Notes under the pieces: model-generated
The model's database searches: none
Told to the model about the DNA's origin: nothing
The model's input: only the letters and a program-made list of their open reading frames with translations
Part shown: piece after piece, positions 10,882-25,800 of the stretch
How the letters are laid out: each line of letters opens with the position of its first letter
How positions within the stretch are numbered: position 1 is the stretch's first letter
Origin: Zygaena filipendulae
Taxonomy: Eukaryota; Arthropoda; Insecta; Lepidoptera; Zygaenidae
Length of the DNA stretch: 64,000 bases
Reading direction: 5' to 3'
NCBI GenBank assembly: GCA_907165275.2
Contig: OU015670.1
Coordinates: forward strand, 8,335,501 to 8,399,500
Made by a program: the position numbers and the translations under genes

Positions 10882-13800
10882 ATGGCCAAAGTCGGCAAAG
10901 TGTGGGCTACGATCAAAGCTGTGATCACGCGGTTGGTGTTCGCCTGCCATGGCATCATAGCTATCTGGCAGGTTACCCTCTTCCAAGACAACGAGTTCTG
11001 GTATCTCGCCTCCCCAATCTTGCTGCTGATCTTCGAAGGAGTCTTCACGTTGACCATCAAAGATAATCAGGAGTGGAAGTGGTAAGTTTATTAAATTATT
11101 ACCAACTTAAAAAAGAGGATGTTCTCAATTCGTCAGTTTTTTATAAGAGAATAATAGCCTAAAGCTGAAATCGTGAGGGTGATATAAATATACATAAATA
11201 GTTGAAGGATGTTCCAAAGGAACTACTTTTTGGTATAAATGAAATACTATATCCCATCAAAAACAAACTTGTAAAAAAGTCCAAGTCTCGCAACTCACTT
11301 CTTCTACAGTAAAAAGTTGTGAGATCAATGTAATACCAAGTCGGTTAATTTATTCAGTGCCTACTTAAGGGTCCTTCTGTCTAAAGTTATCATGTTATAA
11401 GCAAATCTAATAACATTTTATAGTGACCATATCAAATTTAAAAACCTTTTATGTTTTAAATAGATTGATTGGCTTGGCGATCACGTGAAAACACAATATA
11501 TCTCACATGTAATACATAATTATGGTTCTAAACAATCTAATTTAATTATAATATGTATTACTTGTGAGATACATTGTGTTTTCACGTGATCGCCAAGCCA
11601 ATCAATCTATTTAAAACATAAAAGATTTTTAAATTTGATATGGTCACTATAAAATGTTATTAGATTTGCTTATAACATGATAACTTTAGACAGAAGGACC
11701 CTTAAGTAGGCACTGAATTAATTAACCGACTTGGTATTACATTGATCTCACAACTTTTTACTGTAGAAGAAGTGAGTTGCGAGACTTGGACTTTTTTACA
11801 AGTTTGTTTTTGATGGGATCTCATTTCTTTTTGTAAATGGTCTTCCTCCTTTGAGCAATTTAGTCTACTTTAATAACTTGAAAGATTTTGGTACAACTTC
11901 ATAATATATATAAACACATGCCCCATTCTTGCTTTTTCATTCCGTTGACCATTGTACCTTTGAACATAATTATGTCTAGGTAACTATGTATCTACACTTT
12001 ATATCTAGGTAGGTAACTATAGCTACACTTATTATTATTATTTATTAATATCTGGGCAACGGCTTAAATAGCTGTTCCCCGCGGTTTAACCCACGTTAAT
12101 TTCGGAGATTCCGCGGGTATTCTGAGATAAAAGTACTACCCTATGACCTTTCCTGTACCCTTGACAACGTGTAGTATGCAATAATTAATTCACCCGCGTT
12201 GATATCAGAGTTCGCGCGGGAATTCCAGAAATGAATCCTAGCTAGATCGATTTATGGCCCCCGAAATCCCCTGTATACAAAATTTCATGAAAATCGTTGG
12301 AGCATTCAGATTAGGGTAATTTTATCTCGGAATTCCCGAAGGATCTCCGAAATTAACGCTGGTGAAATCTCATGAAATTTTGCATGCACGTTGTCAGGGG
12401 TAAAGAAAACCTAGGGATATAGGGTACTAACTACTTTGCATCTCTGAATTCCCGCGGGATCTCCGAAATTAACGCGGGTGAAACCGCGGGGAACAGCTAG
12501 TCTCATATATTTATATGGGATTACAAAGTTATTTGTGCAGTTGGTACATATAACTGCATATATAACTTTGTAATTCCATACATTTATATGGGATTACAAA
12601 GTTATTTATGCACTTAGTGTATCTAGAAAACTGGACCGAAATTGCTAAATATTTTAATTTTTCCTTGATTTATATAATAAACACTAATTGTATTCTAAAT
12701 TTCAAACTTCTATGTCTGCTAGAAGTGCCTTAGAATTTTGATTATCGGTCAGTGAGTGAGTGAGTGAGTGAGTGACCTACAAAATTAAGAAACTTTGACT
12801 AGTTATAATTCCTAAACTACTGGTTCAAATCGAATGAAATTTAAATTATACCGTCTTTATACAATACCTGCTTGTTTACTAAAAATTCAGGCTTCTAGTT
12901 TTATCCACAACGAAGTTATAGGGGGTCGAAAATGGCCTGAATTGCTTCGAGAAAAGGATAGTACGGCCGTGCCGCTTTTGTTGCTCGACTTGGCGGGGGC
13001 ACTGCCGTGCCCCCAGATTATTAGTATACGACTATATATAAAAGTAGAAACTGACTGACAGATCGATCAGCTGAAACTGCTGGGTCTAGAACCATGAAAT
13101 TTTGCACAAATTTTCCTAAGTAGGTTTGCACTAAGAAAGGGTTTTTGAAAATTCAACCCCAACGGAGTGAAAAGGGGTTGCAAAGTTTGTATGGAACAAA
13201 TCTCTATGGAACAAATCTCCGAAACGGTTGGCCTGATTTTGACGGGACTTTCACTGCTAATTAGCTGATGTTATAAGAAGTTAGGCTACTTTGGAGTTCC
13301 TGCGGGAATTCTGAAACTCACGCGGGTGAAACCGCGGGGCACAGCTAGTACGAAATAAGAAAAAAAAAGTAGGATAAGATGAGGCGTAAAGTTGTGAACT
13401 TTAACACGTTTTCAAATTGCTTCTAATGCAAGTAATAATCGTAGGCACCTACTGTTAATGCGAACTTTTTTTGGGTTCAGTAGTCAAATGCGAATAGCGG
13501 AACCTTTTTTTTGTCCAGTACCACTGCTAGTTTCTGACAGTCATTTTCACTATTGGCTACAGTGCCAAGATGAAAGGAAGGAATAAGTGTCAATAAGTGA
13601 GTAAGAATCAATGCAAGGAGCTAAGTTTGGATAGAATTTGTTGTTCGTGTAACAGAACAGTGGATGGTTGTTGACGAGTGAAAGCCGTATCGAAAACACG
13701 CGGGTCACGTTTTTCGTTATTTCAGTCACTTTTCAGCATCTAATTTTGGACCCTGAGCAGGAAACTGACTTTCAAGAGAGCCATGTTTTAACTTGGGGAA

Positions 13801-16800
13801 TCTAACATTGTCATTGGCGTTTCGCCAGAATTGAAGAAGTAGATGAAGAGATTGTTATTATCAAGAAACATTGTCATTGGCAAATTATAATTATAGACGC
13901 CATTATTAAAGAAGAAGAAGAAGAACAGTGCTATCGTAAATAGCTGTTAGGATGAAAGAAAAAATCTACATAAATATTTCAGCACAACACACAAGAAAAG
14001 CAAGTGTTAGTTGACACATCCACGGTCACAGGTCGCCGGTCTTTCGCGAAATATTCAAATGTCGCCGGTTGAACTCTACCACCCTTTGCCGAAGGTCGTT
14101 AAAGGCATTAGTACACTACGAATTAAACAAAGTGAGAAACTCAGCTCCGTTCTTAGGGCGTCCTGGCGTCATATCTCAGTGTGCACCAAATTAACTGTTG
14201 CTCCTTATATCTACTGTTTCACCGGCCTGATCTCGGAGATCCCCTCAGGAACTCCTACGCATGTACTTAGTCTCATTATGAACGCTGTAAGAGCAGTGCC
14301 AAAAAGAAGTCACAAATTCCGAAAAGCTAACATAACATTATCTAAACAATAGAGGTAAAGTTTGGATTTAGGGGATAATCTCTGGAACTACCGAATAGAT
14401 TATAAAAATACATTCACTGGTTTATATTTATATTTATTCATATAGCTTTATTTATCCCTTACTTAAAAAAAAACATTGTTTGTATTTGTTAATATTTAAC
14501 TTATGTGTATATTAGTGTTTATAATGTATTCTTGTTTATTGATCTGTTGTAAGGGCCGCCTTTTGCGGTAAAGCCTTCAAGACTCGCTAATATTCTGTTT
14601 TCTTTATTTGTTTTTATTGTTATACTAAAATACACTCACTGGTAGGAAACTAAAATAACCCTGAGTGACATACCTTTTCCTTGAGTCGTATATTAATGCT
14701 TTTATCTCAAAACAAAGAGTTGGGGGTTACAGCTGATTGGCGTTGGTATGGTTACGAGTACCTACCTACCCAATTTAGGCGTTAGAAATCACACTGGAGA
14801 AATTTTGAGTAAATCGTGTTTTAAAAGTAGAAGTGCCATTTTGTGTCAACATTTTTTATGTTCAATATTTAGTTACATATTTAAGCAATGTAGTAAGGTA
14901 AACACATAATTAAAAAACGTTCCTTAACTCTCAATAAATCGTTCCGAATCAATAACTTAATTTTGTGGGTTAACATATTATTGCTTATCTGCGTCCAACT
15001 ATGAAAGCAGGGTGCGCGGGAAAGTTAATTTAATAAAAAAATAGAGAGATTTAATAGAAAAAGAGGCATAGCCACACAGCACCGTTTTTGGTGTAGGTAT
15101 CGTGGTTACCAAACCTAATTCTAGTCGGGGAAAATATTTATGATTGGCTGTGCCCCGCGATTTCACCCGCTTTAATTTCAAAGATCCGGCGGGAATTTCG
15201 GGACAAAAAGTAGGCTAAGTTACTCCTTATAACATCAGCTATCTGATCAAATCAAATCAAAAAATCAAAATTATTTTTATTGATTAAGATCCAGGTTGGG
15301 ATCATTTTCAATCGTCCAAATATAATTTCATAGTTATATTCTCAGACGAAATAAAAACTTTTCATTTCGTCTGAGGTTATATTATGCTCACGTAGTGATT
15401 ACCTTCTCTCTGATTATGCTAATATCAATATATAATTCATTCGCATTTTTAATATACATTGTATATTAACATACAATTAAATAATTCAAGTACCTACTAT
15501 ACAACGTGTTAATGAATTAACTGAAAACCTGATACACCCTATTTAAAAAAAAACAATAATATGATTAAAATATATTTTAAGTCGAAAAAATTTACACTTT
15601 AAAAGTTATTCAACATTAGTTTGGAGGTGACCTATCTACGAAATTCCAAGCGCTACGACTGCGCTACCGGTTCGAATTTTTGCTGCGGGTGGCGGCGTAT
15701 CGCGTCAAATATTGTATTATAAATAATTTAGACATGGGCTAGTAAAAATTAAAAAATATAACCTATATTAAAACAGTGCGATCGATTCGCTAGTTGATTC
15801 TGAGCAAACTACTTTCTAGTTTTCAGTTAATTCATTAACACGTTGTATAAGTTTCAATACTATATAAATTCAATATTATGTAGGTAATAATATAATGTAA
15901 TAGTCAGAATTATTTTATAAAAATTAGGAATTAATTAAAATTACAAATTAAATGATTATCAACTTAAGGGGAAGAACGTTAGAAACGTTTGTACCTTTTA
16001 AATTGTCTCATTCATTCCAAGCATCTTTATCATCTGGGGGCACGGTAGTGCCCCCGCCAAGACGAGCCAGCAAAGCGCAAGGGCACTACCTACCTTTTCT
16101 CGAAGCGTTTCGTCGTTTTTTTGAACCCTTGTAACTTGGGTCTGGATTATACCAGATAAACAAAATTTTCGGAATATGTTGTCAATAGCAGACTTATTAA
16201 ATGTATAAAGTTTTAATTGTATAGCTCCCATCCTTTAGATTTTATTGATATCTAAAAAACCTCGATTTCGTCACTGACTCACTGATGATCATCAAAATTC
16301 TTAGGGTACTTCCTAATGTCCTAGAAAGCTGAAATTTGGTATGTAAGCTAGTATTAGTAAACAAACAACAAAAAAATTATAAAACTTGTAACTTTTATCT
16401 CCCAACCCCTTAAATTAGGGGATGGAAGTTTGTATGAGACTTCTGCAATTTTGACTTACAAAAAGAAATGAAATCCCAACAAAAACATTTTCATGTAAAA
16501 TGTTGCCAAGACGAGACCATATGCCAGCACTTTCAAAAAGTTATCAGATCTTATGTAGAGCCAAGCTTCTAACTCTACACGCCTTAACTCTACAAGGTCT
16601 AACTTCACAAACTCTACACCTTAGCCAAAATATGTGGCTTGGCCGTTTCGTTACTACAAAGAACTATTATTATATAACAGAAAAGTAATGAAAAATGGAC
16701 CAATTTTTCACCTTAGGGCCTAAGGGCCATATGAATGTAGCGAAATGGTCAAGCCACATATTTTGGCTAAGGTGTAGAGTTTGTGAAGTTAGACCTTGTA

Positions 16801-19800
16801 GAGTTAAGGCGTGTAGAGTTAGAAGCTTGGCTCTACATAAGATCTGATAACTTTTTGAAAGTGCTGGCATATGGTCTCGTCTTGGCAACATTTTACATGA
16901 AAATGTTTTTGTTGGGATTTATATGTCCATTAATGTTATAATATGCTTTTAGTATTAACTTTTGTTTTATTATTTTTTTAAATTTATTGTTTGAGAGGTC
17001 AATTATGTCAGTCTGCCAGTGAAAGTCCCGTTAAAATCGTTCCAGCCGTTTCAGAGATTAGCCGGAACAAACAGACAGACCGACCGCGACAGACAGACAG
17101 AGAAAAATTAAAAAAAATGTTTTTTTGATGTACCGTATATACTTTGAAGAAGAAGAAAAAGAAAATAGTAAAGAAACAAACATCAACAGTGCCTAATCTA
17201 AAGAGACATAGATAATATCTCTTGCATGCTCTGCCGAAAGGGTCGCATGCATTTAGTGAAAAACTGTTAATTTGAAATTACAAACAGACAGTTCAATTTT
17301 AATTAGATGTCTCTAGATCTCTAGACTAGACTAGATGTCTTGATATTGATATTATGATAAATATTTGTGTTTATCATGAGTCTTTAGACTCAGTGGCTTC
17401 AAAGCGCGTCGGTTTTCTAATTTATTTGGTAGTGAGCATCATCTATTTGTGGGGGAGGATCGGGCGCGTTGACAGCACCGGAAGTGCCATTAGGGGAGAC
17501 CGGGGAGGACTTCGAAAATTTGCCACTTAGCTAATGTGGCTCGGGCCTCGGCAAATATCTGGTGAAATCCTGATAAAATAATAGCGTATTAGGGGAATGC
17601 GGACATGCCTTTGCTTGCGTGTTTGTGTATGGTTATATGTAGGTAATGCTGGCATATAGAACTTTATTATGAAAAACGCAGTTTATTATGAAAAATGATG
17701 GTATTGCTAGTTTATTTGCGATTGCCCTCATCACTCATCAGTGACGTTCTGTTGTCGACAGGTTCTGCCCGTCTGTCTTCATTTACCTGGTCCTGGTAGT
17801 GCCCGCGATATGGTTGCTGGAGCTTCACAAAGTGGATATGCGGGCTCAGAATAAAAACAACATTACTTCAGCTGAGGTACCTGTAGCTCTCGTTCACCTG
17901 GTGACTATTTCTCCTTGAAATATTCACCAGGTTGAGCGTTGCCAGATCTCCAAATATGGATTCCCATACCTACAAATAAGTAGTTAAATCAATTCCGAGA
18001 TATAAAATGAATTCATTTCATATAAGTGGAATTTCTTTCAGCAGACCCGCAAAAGACAACAGATTAGAATAGGCTGCTGGTGTCAAAATAATTGACAAAA
18101 TAATAATAATAAATGTACAATAATAATATTTTTTATTTTGAGTATTTTTAGGGTTGAAAGTATACACCGTTATAAACATGTTCATAAAATAAAAAAAAAA
18201 CAATCAAAAAGAAAACAACCGGTGAAAGAGCTCGCCGCTCAATCGTTTTACACACATATCGCCGCGCGTCGGTATCTTAAGGCACAGATAATATAATACT
18301 ATACTAGTACTTAAGGTCAATGACCTCGATTGAGCTGAACAGCTGATCCATCGCTCGCTGTGTGCGTGGCGCATGCCTTGTATACGACTATACGTGTCAG
18401 TGAGCTACGTGTATTGTGTACCTTCATACCTTGTGAATGTAATTGTAATGATTTTTCGATGAATTTATGTTCCTTATATTCTGAAAAACTGCCGAACTTA
18501 TAGGTACTTAATATAATTTTTTCGCTTATCTTGTTTTTTATAACGTATACTTTCAGCCCTGTAAATATTTGCACTTAATTTTACCACATGTTATATATTA
18601 CATAGTAATAATAATTTTATAATACCTTCACCCATTAGACGGAATTTCCCATACCTGGAACGAAGATAGCGACGGACACGTGGGTGACGTTGATCGAACA
18701 GTTCCTGATGCTGACCCTCATTGTCGGCCGGTGGCTGCTGCCCAAGGGCGACCTGACCAGGGACCAGCTCAGTCAACTCCTCCTGGTCTATATAGGTGAG
18801 TAGCTAGCCTCGCACAATTTATACATTATACGAGTAATTTACACACGTTATGTTTAGTATTTATAGCTTCCTTTATTCTTCTTCTCCTTACAATAACAAA
18901 CACAACAAAAAAAGAATTAGTGGAATATATTGGTCCAGCCGTTCACGCGTGTTGCCGTGACCAAGAGAAGGGGGTTGCAAAAAACATGCAACATTTATCT
19001 TGTTTGCATATTTTGTTGCTAACCATAAATAAAAATAAAAAATAGATGAAAACTATTGCCGCCGGGTGTTTTCCGCCAGTGTCAACATCCTTTACCTTTC
19101 CAGTTTGGAGAAGTTATGAACATGCTCATAACGACGATGACCTACGTTTCACGCCTACATTAGTATATTCCTTTCTCTGTGATATTTATCATGCCTTGAC
19201 AGTAACTGAAACCTTCAGGCACAGCAGCGGACATAATAGAATTCTTCGACTCCTTCAAAGACGAGAAGGTGGCGTCAGAGAAAGTGCTGGTCCTGCTAAC
19301 ACTGGCCATCTGGTCTTGGTCGCTGATGCAGTTCACTGTGGTGTTGACGGCGACCAAGAGCCGCAAGAGCAGGGGAACAGCTCATAGGTCTGACATGTAC
19401 GTAAAAACGCACGCATGCCACATACCACACCGTCACGTCATTGTACCACTACCATCACCACGTCTTCGACCTTTGAGCGTTAGGGTGTACCTTCTTTGAG
19501 ATCTCCTCCCCTCAATTTTATGCTAGATCCGTTTTTATATAGCAGCCTTCAATATATCGTCAGCGTCAGGTCATTTCTCGTCTGGCGCGGCCAGTCAGGC
19601 GCGGCTGGTCAGCCGTGAGTACGCTGATAGATTTTAGGGTGAGAGGTCACGTGCGCTGGCACTCGTATTGTGTTTTTACGTAGCCACACAATAAGCCTTC
19701 AGAAAGTTTTACTAACTCTGAATAACTCTTCTGGAAGACTCTGAAATCTTGGAAAAGCTCTGACTTCTCAAGCCAAATGATTCTTCTCTCATTCTTTTTA

Positions 19801-22800
19801 AGTTTTTCACAGTATTTCAGAGAGAAGTCAAAATACCTACCGAAATTACTTTCTATGTGGTCTAAGGTTTCTCTTTATATCTCATAGGAAGGACTTTGAA
19901 GACTCTGGAATTTTGGGCTCAAAAGTTCATTTTAAATATTTTTAGTATTTACTTACTATACACCGAACCAAAAAAAAGAATAAACAACTAATACAGCCTA
20001 TGCATGTTTAGGAAATTAGGGCAGATCTTCAACAATTCAAAGGTTAAAGGGACTTTGTATCAGGGAATCACTCATAAATATGTGCTTAACACTGCTTTCT
20101 TACTATCATTAACTTTTAAGTTACACTTTATACACCGCTTCTACTTATTGGGATATAGATGATGAAATAATTGTCGGCCTTGGTTGGTGTACAACCCAAT
20201 CAAAAAGCTTTATCTATTCATGAAAAATATCAACTACCAGACGGCATCCATTTATCCAAGTCAACATGATTCTTGAAACCAATTTTTGAACGGCTTTAGA
20301 TGAAATTATCGTAGGCACTAGGCACACAAAAATGCTAAATAAAATAAAATAAAAAGTCTCGAAACTTTTTTATGAAACAAGCTTTTATTCAAATGCGCTA
20401 AAAGAAATAAACAATGCATTGTCATCCAAACTATACGAAATTTCAGCTCAATCGGTTGAAGATATCTGCTTCAAAAGTGAGTTGCAAGATTCCACCCGTC
20501 GTAGGTATAAACTTAGTTACATACATACATTGCGAGCTGAATAAAAGTTTTTAAAATAAATCCCGGTAGAAAAGTTCCGATACCTAATCGTAAAAAACTT
20601 TACTGGCTTTACTGGTGACATTAGTGACAAACTCAACATTAGGAAAACACGTACGCTATGAGAAAAGTCCGCTTCCATGAGGCCAGCAATCAAGGGACAA
20701 GGGTACCACTTCACTGTACATAATACACTTATGAAAATTATGTCTACTAATACCAAGGAGGATGACTAATTCATACTACTAGTACCTACATCCTTTGTAC
20801 TATATTTTAAGCGCATTTGTAAATACTAAGGCTCATTAAAGCCGAGCAATCTCAAGAAATCCTTTATCTTTGTGAATTGACTGAGAAATTGTGATGAAAC
20901 TTGTTGATCGAACGAAGAAACACGACTCAAATCAGTTGGTCCAGTAGGTACTAACAAGTTTGAATAGTGTTTATGAATATGTGTCGACTGTCGAAGATAG
21001 AGTACCACTTGCCCGTTTGCCCCCTATGACATAAAAAAAAAAAAAAAAAAAAGAGTTTGTAGGTAATCTCCCCTTGAGCGCAGAGCGGTAAGTGTCATAA
21101 TTATTTTTCGTAAATAAGCAGGTAGAGCTCGTCTAGGTAAACTAAAATGACTACTCAATTAGTAGTTTTAGATGTGCGAGATCATGACAGTATTGATAAT
21201 ATCTCTTTAACAGTGTGAGTTCGGCGCGATTTATGTGTCTTATCGATATTTTAACGGTTGTGCGTGTGCGTATACCAGATGGAGGGGCGCGTCATCTTAG
21301 TTTAGACAAGCTCTACGCGTGTACGTGCTACATTGGGTGGAATACCTAATGGGGATGTGGACTACTTTTGAAAATCAAAATTCTAATTAGTCCGTCCGTT
21401 AGAAAATAAAAAAACAATAGACACGTATTTTTTGCTTTTTCAAATAGCTTAAAATATACAGAGATAGAGCGCATTAAAGTTTGGGGTAAGGGGGTTGTGA
21501 GTCGTGACGTCACTAACCGATAAAACCGCCATACAAACTGTCCGAATAGTGACGTCATGCGAAATTTCAACTCAATATATCGCCATTATTTTTTGATTAC
21601 TTAAAAAAATTAAAAATACGTGTCCAATATTTTTTATTAATCGGTACAAGACGGACTAAAAAAAAAAATAGTCAATTTGCCCATGAGGAATTTGACCTCA
21701 TTCATGATCTTCGTACGTAAGAATACAAACATTTATTAGCTGAACTACGGAACGGATTTTCATGCGGTTTTCACCAATAGATAGAGTAATTCATGAGAAA
21801 TGTTTATTTCTATATGTTATCATGGAATTCCCGTTTTTAAACCGCGGGGAATAGTAGGTAATACAACACAAGTTATTTTTTATTTTACAATAATTTTTTA
21901 TCATTAATTAAATATAATTAGATGATTTATTAAAAAATGCATACATAGGTAAAGGTCAACTTGAAGTTGCAATTTTATTCACGGTGCTTAACGACCATGG
22001 AAACAAAAGAAAGGGCAAAGAAGTAACAGATATATTTAATGAAAAAATATGGGCATGATGAATCTTAATTTAAATTTAATTTTTTAGTCCGTCTTGTAGA
22101 TTATTAAAAAATATTAGACGCGTATTTTTCTTTTTTTACCTAATCAAAAAATATCGGCGATACATTGAGTTGAAATTCCGTGTGAAGTCATACCATTACT
22201 TAGTTATGACTTCACTGTTATTCGAAAAAGCAAAAAATATGTGTCTGTTTAAGAATTTTGATTTTTATACCTTGTCATCATGCCAATAGAATTATTTGAT
22301 TAAGATTATTCATGTGTTCCCTAGAAGACCTTTAACTTTTTGGCTGGGTGTAGAACAAGATGTGTCAATTCCAAAGTCCCTCGTTCGCTAGGACTACCAG
22401 TCGTGCTTGCTGCTGTAGCATCGAAGTCTGCGCTATCATCATGAACATTGCGCTGCAGGATGCCCCGTTCCTCGCGTTCAGGCTCCTCATCATATGCCAT
22501 TACAAAATCATCAACTATATGAACATATTCTTCACTTGCAAGAATACTTTGGTGAGTTGGTTTAATGTTTTTTTTTTCAATATCTCTGCCTTTAGATCTC
22601 ATTATACTAACCCTGATACATTTTTGATGAGAAGTGTCATCCTATAGCAAGTTTCATGATTATCTACTGCAATCATAACCATTCAATCAAGAAGAGCCTT
22701 GAAACTTTACCACTTCATGATTGACGCATCTGAATACAAATACTGATATATCTGCATTGCTGAATTTCTCAATTTGCAGTTTCTGCAGATCAGACATAGG

Positions 22801-25800
22801 AGTCAAAATGTAGAGCACTGGTCGATTTTGTTTATACAAAACCCAGGATGGAAATACGTACAGTACAAGACGTAGCACATCAAGAGTCGACAAATTTTAG
22901 AAAAAATATCCTGGAATATTCTGAGAAATCTCGAAATTCACATGGGTAAAACCCTCAGGGTCAGCTAGTACGACATAAAGCCCAAGTTTTGAAGGAAATC
23001 TTTCGATATTAATAGTAAACTTTAACATTCCGCTAATTTTATCTGTAGAAGAATAGGGTTAAAAGAGTAGGAAGTACAAATGGCAACATAACCCTGAAAT
23101 GATGTCGCTGATTGTGCCTCTTGGGTTTCTAATATTATTTGTAGCTTTATTATCTCTCCTTTCCCCTAGGTCATTCTGCTACAAATTTACCGACTGTACG
23201 TGTTGCATTCGGAGACGGTAGATGAGGTCAATGGAGGGGAGGGTGGGTCGGTGTATAGGAAGAAAAACAAACCAAAGCCAGCGGAGAAGAAGGACCGCGA
23301 CAAGAAACAAAAGTAAGGGAGTACCTACCGCAAAATTTAACCAACTTAGGTTATTTGTTTCATTCGTTTATGATGCCGTGGCCGGGGAGGAAATGTTTTA
23401 GGGCACAGCACAGATAGGTCTTCAACGCTAATTTGAAAATTATTTTCAATTCTTTTCGTATACTCTACGTGCGTAATGCGAATGTAGGTAACTATGTATA
23501 GATGTATATTAAAGATTAGACGAAAAAATTGACAAGATATAAATTGTATGTGTATGAGAGAACGTGTTTTTTAACGGAGTACAAAAAATGTTAGAATGGA
23601 AGTAAGTTTTATTTTTTCATTTAGAAACAAGATTTACCTACACATTTCATGTTTACTTTGTGTTACCTCCAGTTGACTGTTGAACCAATATCAAAATGTA
23701 GGTACTAGGTAGGTACAGAGAGCCGGATTATATGGATTTATTATAGTTTTGTATCGAAATTTTGAACAATTCAATAATATTCCCTGCAGAAAACACAAAT
23801 CGAAGAAGCACAAAAGGGAAGATGGCGAGACCTCCATATCTATCATCAGCGACCCAAAGAGGCAGGACCGAGTCGACGGGGGGCGGATACGGTGAGCATT
23901 TTGCCTATCTTTATCCGTACTAACATTCGTTGTGCTATATTCATTTGAAATATTCTTTGAGCCGCTTTTCTAATTTTGATTTTTTTAGGTCACTTTAACG
24001 GCCGCACCCAGAGTCGATTTAATGATTACTTAGTTAAGTATAGATTTTTAAAACAAAACTGCCGCAATCAGAGACGTTCAGTACATTAATGTTAATTGGC
24101 ATTTAATGAGATGTAACTTAATTCGTTAAATGCCAATTAACATTAATTTATTAAACTTGTTTGATTGCGGCAGTTTTGTTTTAAAAATCTATACTTAACT
24201 AAGTAATCATTAAAGTCGACTCTGAGTGCGGCGACTAGGGTCACAGGTTTTAGAACCAAGTCGTGTTCTCTGGATAGACTTTAAAGCAACAAGAACCAAC
24301 GACAATAGACCATGGCATTTTTAAAGTAGGTATATATAAGACTATTTACTGGGATTAGACACCGTTTCCAAGGAAGGGAAAATTGGAAATGGTTAAAAAT
24401 CGCCCTTCTATACTTGACTATAAAAGTTGTAAACAGTGGAGCGGTTAAATAACCATAGATAAATTTGATATGTAGATAGATGGTCGGTGTCTATAACTAA
24501 ATAGTGAAAGGGTGACGAGCGATGCGGGGTCGATCGTCACCTTGACACGGGAACGGTTCCAAATCACAGCGCAGTGGTGGGCTGCGTTATCGATATCGAT
24601 GGAGGAATTTTAACGCACCCTACAAAGATAACAATTAGAACGGCTGCAGCTGAAAGGGTTAATACACCGAAGTTTATTTATTTCTAGAACTTTATTGCAC
24701 TATATCGTACAAAAGTATCTCGAAAAGCGTACAAAACATTCTCTAATCTCTACCAGTCACCCTACGAGTACTTACTAGTTAGTTATTATTACATACCTAC
24801 TTACTTAATATTATAAAAATATTTGATTTTTGGTGATCTGTCAAGTGTATGCTACCTGTATCACTCAACTACAAAAAGCCTGATAATTCTCTTGTACTCT
24901 CGATCGACTCACCTTTAAAACGAAAAAATGAAATCAAAATCGTTTCAGCCGTTTCAGTGCTGCGATGCCACAGACATGGCATGAGAAACGAGCATTAAAA
25001 AATCACGGTCGCACATATTATAACGCTACCACCTATTGAGAACTAAATAGGAAAAATAATGTCGTAATGAATTCTCTCTCAAAAAGGTTGAATTAAAAAA
25101 AAAAATTATAACTAACATGCATTGTTGTTCAAAACTATCGATATACAATATTGTTATCAAGTTTATCAAGCCTAGACAGAGGGCGCGGCGGGTTGGGCAA
25201 ATGAGTGCGCGGGGCACAGCGGGACTGATGGATAGGTACCTACCTACTACCTATTCACATAGCATAAAGCGGAGGATGACCGCGGTCTATCCCGTGTCAA
25301 GTTTACACATACAAACACACACAAGCATAGTAGGCTATGTTGCAGACGATTCGGTTTTCCACTTTCTCTCTTAAATTGAGACCATTTAAAAATGGAGCTT
25401 CTGATAATGTGAATCTCTCTTTCTTTAATTGTCAATTACACAAAACAAAGAACCTCCTCCTTTAAAAAGAAGAGATTTACCTACAGCGTAGTACCTAAGC
25501 TAGCTGAATTCGTGAGCCTAATACCAAGAATGAGGTTGAGTAAAGAAAACCAAGTGAAGAAACTATAGATAGGTTGTAGGACACTGTAGTTTTTACAAAT
25601 TTTCTTAAATTGAACTTAATAGGTATACAAAAGGCGAACTTATCGCTTAAAGCGATCTCTCCCAGGCAACCTTTGAGTGGACAGATTTATAGAAGAGAGG
25701 AAATTAGATAGGCTTTACCGTGTTCAAAATGAAAAACTATGTGTTCCAGCAGCCATACTTGAAAGTTCCTATTCCAGGCTATGTGTGGTTACCATCTTCG

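Noticed and set aside
22321..22602. 93-codon minus-strand frame
   Set aside because: Shadow of TMEM26 exon 5, which matches the family on the plus strand.
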